From contig CAZJEN010000038.1 of NCBI GenBank assembly GCA_964545045.1, forward strand, positions 1 through 24,275: a stretch of 24,275 bases of DNA, read 5' to 3'. This DNA comes from SIG307 sp964545045 (GTDB taxonomy: Bacteria > Bacillota > Clostridia > Lachnospirales > Lachnospiraceae). Positions 15,000-23,260 of the stretch are shown in pieces (the first letter of the stretch is position 1; every line of letters starts with the position of its first letter). A model generated the notes under the pieces. The model worked only from the letters and a program-made list of their open reading frames with translations. It did not search any database and had not been told where the DNA came from. The translations under genes and the position numbers were made by a program.

Positions 15000-17228
15000 T
15001 TATTCTTCCTCATCTGCCGGGAACTTTTCGTGAAGCTTCAACCACAAAAAACCGGTAATGCAAATGGACGAATACGCACCGCATACAACACCTGCCATCA
15101 ACGGAACCGCAAACTCTCTGATGGAGCTCACACCGAAGATAACAAGTGCTGCCACCGTAAAGAAGGTGGTCAAAGACGTGTAAATATTTCTGGAGAATGT
15201 CTGAGCAATACTCTTATTCACAATATCGATATAGCTTTCCTTCTTTAAACGTCCCTTCAAATTCTCTCTGATACGGTCAAATACAACTATGGTAGCATTG
15301 ATGGAGTAACCCACAATCGTCAACATACATGCAATAAAAGTGTTTCCGACGCCGATACGTCCAACCGCATATACCGCAAGCACAATCAACACGTCATGAA
15401 TCAATGCCAGTACCGCACTTGCCGCAAAGGCAAGGTTAGAGAAGCGGAACCAAATGTAAATCAACATACATCCCGTAGCTACCGCTACCGCAAGGATTGC
15501 ATCTTTCTTCATCTCGCCGCTGACTGTACCGCTGATGCTCTGAACCTCGATTTCACTTTCTGATACACCATAGTTCTTCACAAGATAGCCCGTCAAGTCA
15601 TTTCGTGTATCTTCGGAAAGTTCCTCCGTCTTAATGGTTGCCGCATTGGCATCTCCCACCAGATTCACCGTCGCTTTTTTGCCGATGGCATCCTGCACCG
15701 CCTTTTCCAATTCACTGATGGTCGGCTCTGTTCCTTCCGGGAAGGTTACGGTCATTGCGGTACCGCCCTTAAAATCCAAACCGTAAGCCAAAATCTCTCC
15801 GGTGCTTGCCTTACCGACCGCCATACCGATGACACCTGCCAAAATCAACGCTCCGGAAATCAATGCATACTTCTTTCCGTGCTTTACAAAATCGAAGAAC
15901 TTATACTCCGTTACCTGACCGTAATGCTTCTCTTTATCAAAGCCCATGTCATAGAGTGCGTATAAAATAAACTTCGTTACAAACAATGCCGTGAACATGG
16001 AAAGCACAATACCCAACGCCAAGGTGGTCGCAAAGCCCTTTACCGTACCGGAACCCAGTGCATAAAGAACAATCGCTGCAATGAGCGTCGTAATATTTCC
16101 GTCGATAATTGCGGAAAACGCCTTCTCAAAGCCCAGCTTAATAGATGTACGAACCGTCTTGCCAACACCGATTTCCTCCTGAATACGGGAGAAAATAATG
16201 ACGTTTGCATCTACCGCCATACCAATGGATAGGATAATACCCGCAAGGCCCGGAAGCGTCAGGGTAATCTCCAACAAATTCAGACAAACCACCGTCAGAC
16301 CGATATAAATCACCAATGCGAGGTCTGCAGCAAGTCCCTGAATACGATAACGGAACGCCATAAACAATAATACCAATGCCACACCGATTGCTCCTGCAAT
16401 CAAACTGGTCTTTACCGCTTCCGCACCAAGACTTGCACCTACTACATTGGAACGAAGTTCCTTCAGTTCAAGCGGCAATGCACCCACACGAATGGTCGTT
16501 GCGAGCTTCTCCACTTCTTCCGCGGTAAAGTTGCCTGAAATCTGCGCCTTACCGTCGGTCAACGCCTGCTGTACCACCGGAGCACTTACAATCTCACCAT
16601 CATATACAATGGCAATTGCTTCTCCCACATGGGCACTGGTTGCGGTTGCAAACTTGCCCTTACCGATCTCATTTAAAGTAAGGTTTACAATATAGTTGTT
16701 GATACCGTACTCACTATACCAACCTGCTTCTGCATTTTGAATATCGGAACCGTCCAAAATAATATCACCGGCTGCTTTAATTTCATCCCAGGTTTTCAAA
16801 AACTTATACTGATATGCGCCGGTTTCCGCATCCTGACCGATCAGTTCAACATTATCCGTACCGAGGATAAAGTAAATTTCACCCATACGGCCTAATTCCT
16901 TTAAGGTAGCTTCTGCATCGGTAGCTCCCGGAATGTCTACATTAATCCGGTTATCACCCTCCAGATATACGTCAGCCTCCGTCTGTCCGCTGTCATCCAC
17001 ACGCTTACGAAGCTTGTACTTCGTATCGTTCATTTCTTCCTCTGTCGGATTTTCCTTTGCAGCCTCATAGGTAATGCTGACACCGCCCGCCAAATCAAGG
17101 CCGAGACGAATGCCCTTTGCACTGCCCTTCTTATTTGCTCCGACACCGCACAACGCTACAAATACAAGTGCCGCTGCCGCTAACAATGCCAGAATCAGTT
17201 TTCCGAATCCTTTTACCTTGTGGTTCAT
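15000..17228 (-). CDS. secDF: Fused protein translocase subunit SecDF
   Basis: This 742-residue membrane protein fuses SecD and SecF, as in Bacillus subtilis (similar length), and uses the proton gradient to help pull exported proteins out of the Sec channel. The SecD half has an N-terminal membrane segment (about 10-28), the conserved GLDLAGG (43-49), a large extracellular P1 domain and five further membrane segments, including MAVDANVIIF (337-346) with the key aspartate D340. The SecF half begins about 445, has GLDFKGG (483-489) and the VGYSINATIVVFDRIRENL signature near 660. The fusion junction is intact with no frameshift. ATG follows AAGAGG by six bases. It has its own promoter and is divergent from degV. 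Confidence 0.97.
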   Translation of the reverse strand: MNHKVKGFGKLILALLAAAALVFVALCGVGANKKGSAKGIRLGLDLAGGVSITYEAAKENPTEEEMNDTKYKLRKRVDDSGQTEADVYLEGDNRINVDIPGATDAEATLKELGRMGEIYFILGTDNVELIGQDAETGAYQYKFLKTWDEIKAAGDIILDGSDIQNAEAGWYSEYGINNYIVNLTLNEIGKGKFATATSAHVGEAIAIVYDGEIVSAPVVQQALTDGKAQISGNFTAEEVEKLATTIRVGALPLELKELRSNVVGASLGAEAVKTSLIAGAIGVALVLLFMAFRYRIQGLAADLALVIYIGLTVVCLNLLEITLTLPGLAGIILSIGMAVDANVIIFSRIQEEIGVGKTVRTSIKLGFEKAFSAIIDGNITTLIAAIVLYALGSGTVKGFATTLALGIVLSMFTALFVTKFILYALYDMGFDKEKHYGQVTEYKFFDFVKHGKKYALISGALILAGVIGMAVGKASTGEILAYGLDFKGGTAMTVTFPEGTEPTISELEKAVQDAIGKKATVNLVGDANAATIKTEELSEDTRNDLTGYLVKNYGVSESEIEVQSISGTVSGEMKKDAILAVAVATGCMLIYIWFRFSNLAFAASAVLALIHDVLIVLAVYAVGRIGVGNTFIACMLTIVGYSINATIVVFDRIRENLKGRLKKESYIDIVNKSIAQTFSRNIYTSLTTFFTVAALVIFGVSSIREFAVPLMAGVVCGAYSSICITGFLWLKLHEKFPADEEE

Positions 17229-17279
17229 AATTTACCTCTTTTCGTAATTCCCTTTTTGGGCTTCCGCCCCTAAGGTATA

Positions 17280-17285
17280 AGTATA
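17280..17285 (-). promoter_or_regulatory. Extended -10 element of the secDF promoter
   Basis: On the minus strand TGC-TATACT gives an extended -10 about 50 bases upstream of the secDF start. The -35 at 17 bases (TTTCTT) is poor. The transcript leader contains a small hairpin GGGC-GGAA-GCCC (17269-17258). Confidence 0.5.
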
Positions 17286-17328
17286 GCACAGCCGCGGCTT
17301 GAAAGAAAGACTTTTTTCGCTTTTTTAC

Positions 17329-17371
17329 TTGCACTTTTTTTCGTTTTATTATAAAATAGTTTTGAAAACTA
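17329..17371 (+). promoter_or_regulatory. degV promoter region with overlapping palindrome
   Basis: TTGCAC (17329-17334), 17 bases and TAAAAT (17352-17357) form one candidate promoter; TTGAAA (17362-17367), 17 bases and TTTATA (17385-17390) form another. A perfect inverted repeat TAGTTTT-G-AAAACTA (17357-17371) overlaps the -10 of the first and the -35 of the second, so it is placed as an operator would be. Confidence 0.45.
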
Positions 17372-17422
17372 CATACGACATCATTTTATACCACATTTTG
17401 TCGTTTTTAATGAGGAGGTTCT

Positions 17423-18283
17423 ATGAAATATATTATCTCAACCGATTCCACCGCCGATTTACCGGAGTCCTATGTCAAAGAGCACGGCGTTGCCGTTCAA
17501 TTCCTCTCTTACGCCTTTGGCGACACGGTATACGGCTTAGATAACCTGTTGGACCCGCACGACTTTTACGAGCGGATGCGTTCCGGAGAAATGCCGACCA
17601 CCAATGCCTGCATTCCGGACGAGGTACAACAAAGTTTCGAAGCTTACTTAAAGGAAGGCTATGATATTCTTCATATCAGCTTTTCCTCCGGGTTAAGTGC
17701 AAGTCACAACAACGCTCGTATTGCAGCAAACGAGCTTGCGGAGCAGTATCCGGACCGTAAGATTGTTTTAGTCGATTCCCTTTGTGCCTCTCTCGGTCAG
17801 GGATTGTTTGTACATTACGCAGTTACCATGAAGGAACAAGGTAAGTCTTTAGAAGAAGTCGTTGCATGGTTAGAAGAGAACAAGCTTCACCTTTGCCACC
17901 AGTTCACGGTAGACGATTTGTTCCACCTTCACCGCGGCGGCCGCGTTTCCAAGGCTACCGCAATCATCGGCACCCTGATTAATGTAAAGCCGGTGCTTCA
18001 TGTGGATGATGAAGGTCACCTCACCTCTCTCTGCAATGTACGTGGCAGAAAGAAAGCTTTACTGAAGCTGGTAGAGCATATGGGAGAACAAATCGAAGGT
18101 TATCAGAACGATATCGTATTTATCAGTCACGGAGACTGTTTGGAGGATGCGGAATTTGTTGCCGCTCAGGTCAAGGAACGCTTCGGCATTCAGAACATCC
18201 TCATCGACTATGTCAGCCCAACCATCGGAGCTCACTCCGGTCCGGGCACGGTAGCACTGTTCTACTTAGGCAAGAATCGATAA
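17423..18283 (+). CDS. DegV family fatty-acid-binding protein
   Basis: This 286-residue cytoplasmic DegV-fold protein binds one fatty acid; relatives (FakB) present it to the kinase FakA for phosphorylation and entry into phospholipids. Family signatures are in order: the N-terminal strand KYIISTDSTADLP, the first cleft block SGEMPTTNACIPDE, the lipid-carboxylate block ISFSSGLSAS, the LHRGGRVSKATA block, and the C-terminal IGAHSGPGTVALFYLG. Length is typical. ATG follows GAGGAGG by five bases. It is monocistronic, divergent from secDF, and ends at a strong bidirectional terminator. No fakA is in the window, so whether it feeds lipid synthesis here is not shown. Confidence 0.95.
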   Translation: MKYIISTDSTADLPESYVKEHGVAVQFLSYAFGDTVYGLDNLLDPHDFYERMRSGEMPTTNACIPDEVQQSFEAYLKEGYDILHISFSSGLSASHNNARIAANELAEQYPDRKIVLVDSLCASLGQGLFVHYAVTMKEQGKSLEEVVAWLEENKLHLCHQFTVDDLFHLHRGGRVSKATAIIGTLINVKPVLHVDDEGHLTSLCNVRGRKKALLKLVEHMGEQIEGYQNDIVFISHGDCLEDAEFVAAQVKERFGIQNILIDYVSPTIGAHSGPGTVALFYLGKNR

Positions 18284-18301
18284 TTTATGACTCACATCAA
18301 A

Positions 18302-18337
18302 AAGCGGGCTTCGCATTCACCGATGCAAAGCCCGCTT
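18302..18337. terminator. Bidirectional terminator between degV and the xylan operon
   Basis: A 10 bp stem AAGCGGGCTT (18302-18311) pairs with AAGCCCGCTT (18328-18337), with an inner GCAT/ATGC extension. It is followed by TCTTTATTCTT on the plus strand and by TTTT and then GATG on the minus strand. It serves the converging degV and GH39 genes. Confidence 0.9.
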
Positions 18338-18361
18338 CTTTATTCTTCTGTTACTTTTCTA

Positions 18362-19897
18362 CTATTCTTCTACCGGATCCTCGATTGCCTGCTGTAAGGT
18401 TCTCTCATAGGAGAATCCCGTATCACTGTGAATCGCCGCCGGAACCAGTTCAAAATACTGCACCGCATTTTTCTTTAAATGCAACGATACATTCACAACT
18501 CCCGTACCTTCCTCAAAACGAGACGTAGTTAAAAACGGTTTTGCACTTTCACGCAACAGCGTCAGCTGCTCCTTGGACGGGTTTGCCGGTTCTCCCAAGT
18601 CATGCCACACCTTCAATGGATTGCAGCACTCCTCATCCACCGTTTTTACCATCAGGCAATACGGAACTCCCTTCTTCACCGGAAGATCGATTGTGATATC
18701 CAGCTCTTCGCCGGTATTTCTGCCGTCGGCATTCCATACTACGCCTCGATAAATATCTCCCGGCTTTCGTACCACCACCGCTTCTTCGGAACGATGTACG
18801 CAATCACCCTTTAATTTTTTAAAGAACGCAAAGGTCCAGAAGGTCGGCTTCCGAATCAAACCGTTTGCCACCAAACCGAAGCCTCCGGAAAACGGTGTAA
18901 ACGCAATCCCGTTCTCCTCAAACACATCACCGAAGGTCCAGTAAGAATAAGATGCATGCTTGTCTCCCAAACGTGACAACATATGTGCCACGTAAGCCGC
19001 ATTCAGATTCGTATCATGAATCGGACACTGCGGGATATAGGAAGTATTAAACTCCGTAATATGAATATCCATTCCTTCAAACTCAGGGAAGCTATCCACA
19101 ATCGCTCTGGAACGTTCCAACTCACCAAAGGCATAATTCGGCTCATGCAAATTGATATAACCGTAATGACCGTCCCACTGCGGCATATAGCTGGTATAAT
19201 GATGTCTTGTCACAAAATCAAGAGGTGCACTGTTGTTTTTTACAAACTCCAGGAAGGAACGCAACCAATTCTCGTCATCTACGCCGCAAATCGCCGGTCC
19301 TCCCACTTTCAAGCCTTCATCTACCGCTTTGACCGCCTGGGCCGTTACCTTGTAAAGCTTCAGATACTCCTTCATATCCGCATCTTTCCAGAAGCTTCCG
19401 AGATTCGGCTCATTCCAAACCTCAATCGGCCAGGTCAGAACTTCTTTTCTTCCGTAACGGTCAATTAAGTGACGGAGCGTTGCCTGTACCAGTGCAATCC
19501 ATGCACTGTAATCCTTCGGCGGAGTCACATTTCCCTTCCAGTAAAATACAGTCTGCTCTCCGGAGGCCATCATCTTCGGCATAAAGCCCAGCTCCAGGAA
19601 CGGACGAATTCCAAGTTCCTGATACATATCCATCACACGGTCCAGATAGGTAAAATTGTACTCAACGGTAACCTTACCGTCCTTCCAACCCTTTCTGTAC
19701 TGGTAGATTCCCATATCATCGCAGAACAATCCGTGACCGCGGATATAGGAAAATCCGATTTCGTCCTGTACCAGCTTAAGCTGCTCGTAATACTCTCTCT
19801 GGAGTGCCAGCCCCATACGCCCGGTTCCGATACAAAAATCCGCAGCATTCCGGAACTTTGCCGTTGCTCCCTTTTCTACCGTATACCTTTTCTCCAT
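18362..19897 (-). CDS. GH39 beta-xylosidase
   Basis: This 511-residue family-39 glycoside hydrolase should release xylose from the non-reducing end of xylo-oligosaccharides with retention of configuration. The (beta/alpha)8 domain covers about 15-355: acid/base E163 (IEVWNEPN) and nucleophile E282 (HITEFNTSY), with spacing close to the characterised GH39 xylosidases. A beta-sandwich domain follows (about 360-490). There is no signal peptide, so it acts in the cytoplasm. The ATG at 19897 is chosen because AAAGGAG lies six bases upstream; an eight-codon extension lacks a site. It is last in the xylanase-esterase-xylosidase operon, 37 bases after the esterase gene, and ends at the shared terminator. 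An arabinosidase or other GH39 specificity cannot be excluded. Confidence 0.93.
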   Translation of the reverse strand: MEKRYTVEKGATAKFRNAADFCIGTGRMGLALQREYYEQLKLVQDEIGFSYIRGHGLFCDDMGIYQYRKGWKDGKVTVEYNFTYLDRVMDMYQELGIRPFLELGFMPKMMASGEQTVFYWKGNVTPPKDYSAWIALVQATLRHLIDRYGRKEVLTWPIEVWNEPNLGSFWKDADMKEYLKLYKVTAQAVKAVDEGLKVGGPAICGVDDENWLRSFLEFVKNNSAPLDFVTRHHYTSYMPQWDGHYGYINLHEPNYAFGELERSRAIVDSFPEFEGMDIHITEFNTSYIPQCPIHDTNLNAAYVAHMLSRLGDKHASYSYWTFGDVFEENGIAFTPFSGGFGLVANGLIRKPTFWTFAFFKKLKGDCVHRSEEAVVVRKPGDIYRGVVWNADGRNTGEELDITIDLPVKKGVPYCLMVKTVDEECCNPLKVWHDLGEPANPSKEQLTLLRESAKPFLTTSRFEEGTGVVNVSLHLKKNAVQYFELVPAAIHSDTGFSYERTLQQAIEDPVEE

Positions 19898-19934
19898 AGC
19901 CGTCTCCTTTCCCCGGATCACATCTTCCGTACTC

Positions 19935-21638
19935 TTACAATGTATAGCCGAAGCCTAAAATCGTAAATGCTTTCTCGACAGTCTCCGGATGCATGGAAAT
20001 CTCAACCTCATGCTCCGCCGCCTCATCGCTTTCATATACCACGTAAGCCGTGCAGTGGTCCCAACCCACTTCAAGCGGATCAACCACACGGGTCACTTCC
20101 CCATCCACGCGAATCTCTACCTTACCGAACATCGGATTTCCGCTGTCCTTATATACCAGCATCAAATCCTTGCAACGCAGACGCATACAGAACGGTTCTC
20201 CGCTCTGTCCCTGCGGCTTCATCCAGTTCTCCGGGAATTCCGGACTTGCCTGTGAATCCGCATCCTTTTCCACATACTGAAGCATGGTATCCTTCTCGGC
20301 GAATACGCCGCAATCCAGACTAAGTACCGCTTCGTGCTCCATATAATTGCTTCTGTCAAATGCCAAAAGTCCCCGGTACTTATCACCGATGGCCGGCATT
20401 TCATCAACAACCGCATCTGCCGTCTCCTTCGGAGCTGCCGCTGCCGTCTCCCAGAAATAATCGATACACTCCGCCATAATCCGGTGTCCGTCATTGCTCG
20501 GATGGAACAAGTCATAGAAATACTGTCTCTTGGTAATCACCGGAATTTCCTCGGAAAACTGCGGCGTTACCGCATTCTTTAAGCTAATCATGGCATTCTG
20601 ACAACGCTTACCTACCGGAATCATACGCTCCTGCAAATTAAAGTCATCCATAAATACAGAGAACAACAAAATCACCGCCGGCTGTCCCGGACCGTCCATC
20701 GCCATACGTACAAGGCTTTCAAAGCAAACGCCCTCGGTCTCATCTCCCGCGTCATTTACCGCATACTCCAAAAATACAATGTCCGGAACCACAGTGCCGT
20801 GACGCAATACATCCAAATCATATCTGGTCAGTCCGAGCTCCGAACAGGTACCGCCGACTCCCGCCTTGATAAACTTTACATTGTCACCGTTTCCTTTGCC
20901 GAAACGATTCTTAAACATTATATAGGATTGATATGCATAGCTCTGTGTATTAATCGGCTTCGCGCCCGCGCCCTGGGTAATGGAGCCACCGAGGTAAGCA
21001 ACCACTACCTCTTCGCCCTTCTGTGCCTTTTCAATTGCTCTCTGCACACGGTATAAGTTACCGGTCTGGATGAGAGAACGCTCTATCATTTCGCGATAAC
21101 GTGGGGAATCAAAATCTACCGGAGCATCCGGAGAAAACGTCGGCGCAGTATACCCGTCGTTCAGATAAAAACATACCGTAAGCTTCGCCGTCTCATGAGA
21201 CGGGAAGGTGGTTACAAAGGAGCCGAGAAGTCCGTCCGCTTCATTGTCCGGATAATCCGCTACCGTTATCTTCACTTCCTGTCCGTTACACGGCACCTCT
21301 GCCTTATAACAGGTACCCGCCTTCCCCTGTACCGTAGAAAGGCAATTAAGCGTAAACTCTACCGACATATCCTGCAACTCCTTCTTCGTTGCAAGCACGG
21401 TTACGCCGATGGTATGTACTACCTTGCGGAAGCCTGCACCGGTCGGTACTGCCTCCAAAATCTCCTTCGGCATATCATTGCACAATACGGAAATCTTCTG
21501 TGCAATTCTGCCGTTCAAATAACAAATATCCTGATATTTTCCGTTTGCTCTCGGGCTTCCCTCAATTACGGAATCCACCATCACATACACTGCCGGTCGC
21601 TTTGCCACCGGATCCTTCGGTGCCTTCGGTCCTCTCAT
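19935..21638 (-). CDS. Three-domain SGNH/GDSL-type esterase, probable acetyl-xylan esterase
   Basis: This 567-residue protein has a central SGNH hydrolase domain (about 205-400) flanked by an N-terminal beta-rich domain (about 15-180) and a C-terminal beta-rich domain (about 420-567). The catalytic set is present: S219 in YLGGSITQGAG (GGS in place of GDS), G260 in KAGVGG, N295 in EYAVND, and D376 with H379 in DLFHPSNDGH. There is no signal peptide, so it is probably cytoplasmic. Its place between a GH10 xylanase (26 bases upstream) and a GH39 xylosidase (37 bases downstream) points to removal of acetyl groups from imported xylo-oligosaccharides; that substrate is inference. ATG follows AGGAGG by six bases. 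The flanking domains may bind carbohydrate or mediate oligomerisation. Confidence 0.9.
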   Translation of the reverse strand: MRGPKAPKDPVAKRPAVYVMVDSVIEGSPRANGKYQDICYLNGRIAQKISVLCNDMPKEILEAVPTGAGFRKVVHTIGVTVLATKKELQDMSVEFTLNCLSTVQGKAGTCYKAEVPCNGQEVKITVADYPDNEADGLLGSFVTTFPSHETAKLTVCFYLNDGYTAPTFSPDAPVDFDSPRYREMIERSLIQTGNLYRVQRAIEKAQKGEEVVVAYLGGSITQGAGAKPINTQSYAYQSYIMFKNRFGKGNGDNVKFIKAGVGGTCSELGLTRYDLDVLRHGTVVPDIVFLEYAVNDAGDETEGVCFESLVRMAMDGPGQPAVILLFSVFMDDFNLQERMIPVGKRCQNAMISLKNAVTPQFSEEIPVITKRQYFYDLFHPSNDGHRIMAECIDYFWETAAAAPKETADAVVDEMPAIGDKYRGLLAFDRSNYMEHEAVLSLDCGVFAEKDTMLQYVEKDADSQASPEFPENWMKPQGQSGEPFCMRLRCKDLMLVYKDSGNPMFGKVEIRVDGEVTRVVDPLEVGWDHCTAYVVYESDEAAEHEVEISMHPETVEKAFTILGFGYTL

Positions 21639-21664
21639 AATATCCTCCTGTCTCCTACAAACAT

Positions 21665-23041
21665 TTACCGTTCTCTGTTCTTGTAGGCATTGTTCATAAT
21701 CTTTGCAATTCGCTCAAACGCCGGTTTCGGCAGAAAATCCTTATCGAAAATACGGGACGTGGTCTTATCGGTGCCGTTGTACATCACAAAGCCGTCCTGC
21801 AAGCCGAACAACGTAACGGACGTAATGTTTGCCGGTCCGCCGCCCTGTTCATCCAGATAGCTGAACATAAAGAACAGGGAGCCGTAAGCATTTGCCTGCT
21901 TAGAAAGCTCTTCCTTCGACAAATCCGCCGCATCAATGGATAACTCCGTAATCTGAATTTCAAGCCCCAGCTTTGCGAAGGTCTTAATTGCTCTTTCAAT
22001 CATATCCGTGTCAGCACCGGTCCAATATGCCTGCATACCGATACCGTCAATCAGCCCTTCATTCTTTAAATGCTCACACAGGCGGTAAATCGCATCACGC
22101 TTTGTGTTAAAGTAGGTGTTAAAATCGTTGTAAAACAGCTTCACGCCCTCTGCCGCATACTTTCTGGCACTGCGGAAGGCCTGCTCCACATAATCGTCTC
22201 CCACAACCACATACCACGGATTCGGCTGGCCGTCACACTGGGTACGACAAAGATAAAAGCTGTTCGGGTCACCCGCCTCGTCTACCGCTTCATTGACAAC
22301 ATCCCAGCAATAAATCGCACCCGGGTACTTTTCCTGGCAATAGGTCATCATCTGCTTGATGTAACTGTCCAGGCGAACCAACATGGTCTCCCGGTCCACA
22401 TACTCTCCGTCGTTTTTATAGCCTTCACGGAAGAACCAGTCCGGCGTCTGGGTATGCCATACCAAAGTATGACCTCTCATCTGCACTCCCGTATCCACAC
22501 ACCACTGCAACACCTCGTCTACCGTATTGAAGGTAAGTGCCGGCTCCTCGTTGCCTGCCGCCGCATTCTCAATACAGCCGGTCTGGTCCAACATATAGGT
22601 CGGCTTCATGAGATTCGTCAGGGTACAGCTGTTAAAATGCTTCCGTGCCACCGTCATATACTCATCCGACTGAATGGCCATATTCTGAAGTCCGTTTCCG
22701 GTAAGACCGACACCCAGTTTAAAATATCCCTTACAATAATCCTTTAAGGCCGGCTGCATCAAAGCCGTAGTCAAATCAAATTGACTGTCCGAAAACTCAT
22801 CCACTACACTCTGCCAGTATGCCTCATCGTATGCCACACCCGGGGTAGGTGTTGCCGTCGGCTTCGGAGTCGCCGTCGGTACCGGGGTTGCCGTTGCATC
22901 CGGAGTCACAGTTGCTTCCGCCGTAATCTCCGGCGTTGTCGTTATATTCGTATCTCCCTGTTTATTGTCTGCTCCGGAGGAACACCCCGCCAACAAGCAA
23001 ACCATACATACACCTATCCATCCCTTGCTGAATTTCTTCAT
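21665..23041 (-). CDS. GH10 endo-1,4-beta-xylanase lipoprotein
   Basis: This 458-residue surface-anchored enzyme should cut the xylan backbone. A lipoprotein signal peptide ends at L-L-A-G-C20, followed by a Thr/Pro-rich linker (about 35-68) and the GH10 barrel (about 75-452). RGHTLVWHTQTPDW (189-202), acid/base E251 (WDVVNEAVD) and nucleophile E366 (QITELSID) are canonical. Two usual active-site positions differ: the QxH motif reads G-M-Q-A-Y339-W, and the WGxxD motif reads F412-G-L-Q-D. The ATG at 23041 has AAAGGAG six bases upstream; a 21-codon in-frame extension would destroy the signal peptide. It is first in the xylan operon and divergent from the AraC-type regulator. The changes could alter specificity within GH10. 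Confidence 0.95.
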   Translation of the reverse strand: MKKFSKGWIGVCMVCLLAGCSSGADNKQGDTNITTTPEITAEATVTPDATATPVPTATPKPTATPTPGVAYDEAYWQSVVDEFSDSQFDLTTALMQPALKDYCKGYFKLGVGLTGNGLQNMAIQSDEYMTVARKHFNSCTLTNLMKPTYMLDQTGCIENAAAGNEEPALTFNTVDEVLQWCVDTGVQMRGHTLVWHTQTPDWFFREGYKNDGEYVDRETMLVRLDSYIKQMMTYCQEKYPGAIYCWDVVNEAVDEAGDPNSFYLCRTQCDGQPNPWYVVVGDDYVEQAFRSARKYAAEGVKLFYNDFNTYFNTKRDAIYRLCEHLKNEGLIDGIGMQAYWTGADTDMIERAIKTFAKLGLEIQITELSIDAADLSKEELSKQANAYGSLFFMFSYLDEQGGGPANITSVTLFGLQDGFVMYNGTDKTTSRIFDKDFLPKPAFERIAKIMNNAYKNRER

Positions 23042-23065
23042 CTTTCTCTCCTTTTTTACACATTC

Positions 23066-23101
23066 ATTATAGCGCATTTCCCGCAATTTGAAAAGACAAA
23101 T
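23066..23101 (-). promoter_or_regulatory. Xylan operon promoter with small inverted repeat
   Basis: On the minus strand a perfect -10 TATAAT (23071-23066) lies about 25 bases before the xylanase start. The -35 at 17 bases is TTTTCA, weak, as expected for an activator-dependent promoter. An inverted repeat ATTTG-N6-CAAAT (23086-23101) overlaps the -35 and could be a regulator site. Confidence 0.55.
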
Positions 23102-23122
23102 CACAGATCCTTATCCTCTCTC

Positions 23123-23151
23123 TTGCCATTAAGACCCATTTATGCTATGAT
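23123..23151 (+). promoter_or_regulatory. Promoter of the AraC-type regulator gene
   Basis: TTGCCA (23123-23128), 17 bases and TATGAT (23146-23151), with an extended -10 TGC directly before the hexamer. Initiation near 23158 leaves a leader of about 100 bases. It is divergent from the xylan operon promoter with about 50 bases between the two. Confidence 0.65.
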
Positions 23152-23222
23152 ACTACCAGTATAATATCTGTTCACGAAATAATCCTTGCGTTTTGTGTAG
23201 GCTTTATTGCGCCAAACAACTT

Positions 23223-23246
23223 TGTCGCAGAAAAATGTCGCAGAAA
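23223..23246 (+). repeat. Direct repeat in the regulator leader
   Basis: TGTCGCAGAAA occurs twice (23223-23233 and 23236-23246), 13 bases start to start, in the leader directly before the AAGGAG ribosome binding site. AraC-type proteins bind tandem direct half-sites, so this may be an autoregulatory operator, though about 10.5-base multiples would be more usual. Confidence 0.6.
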
Positions 23247-23260
23247 GGAGCTTCTTTACT

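Noticed and set aside
17258..17269. Small GGGC/GCCC hairpin in the secDF leader as an arrest or riboswitch element
   Set aside because: Four-base-pair stem with no conserved riboswitch core or leader peptide visible.
17375..17408. ACGACA/TGTCGT inverted repeat plus T-run in the degV leader as an attenuator
   Set aside because: Only six base pairs with an 18-base loop; too weak and likely chance in an AT-rich leader.
22070..22747. Plus-strand open frame of 225 codons
   Set aside because: It is the mirror of the GH10 xylanase gene, without a start signal; a shadow of codon bias on the opposite strand.
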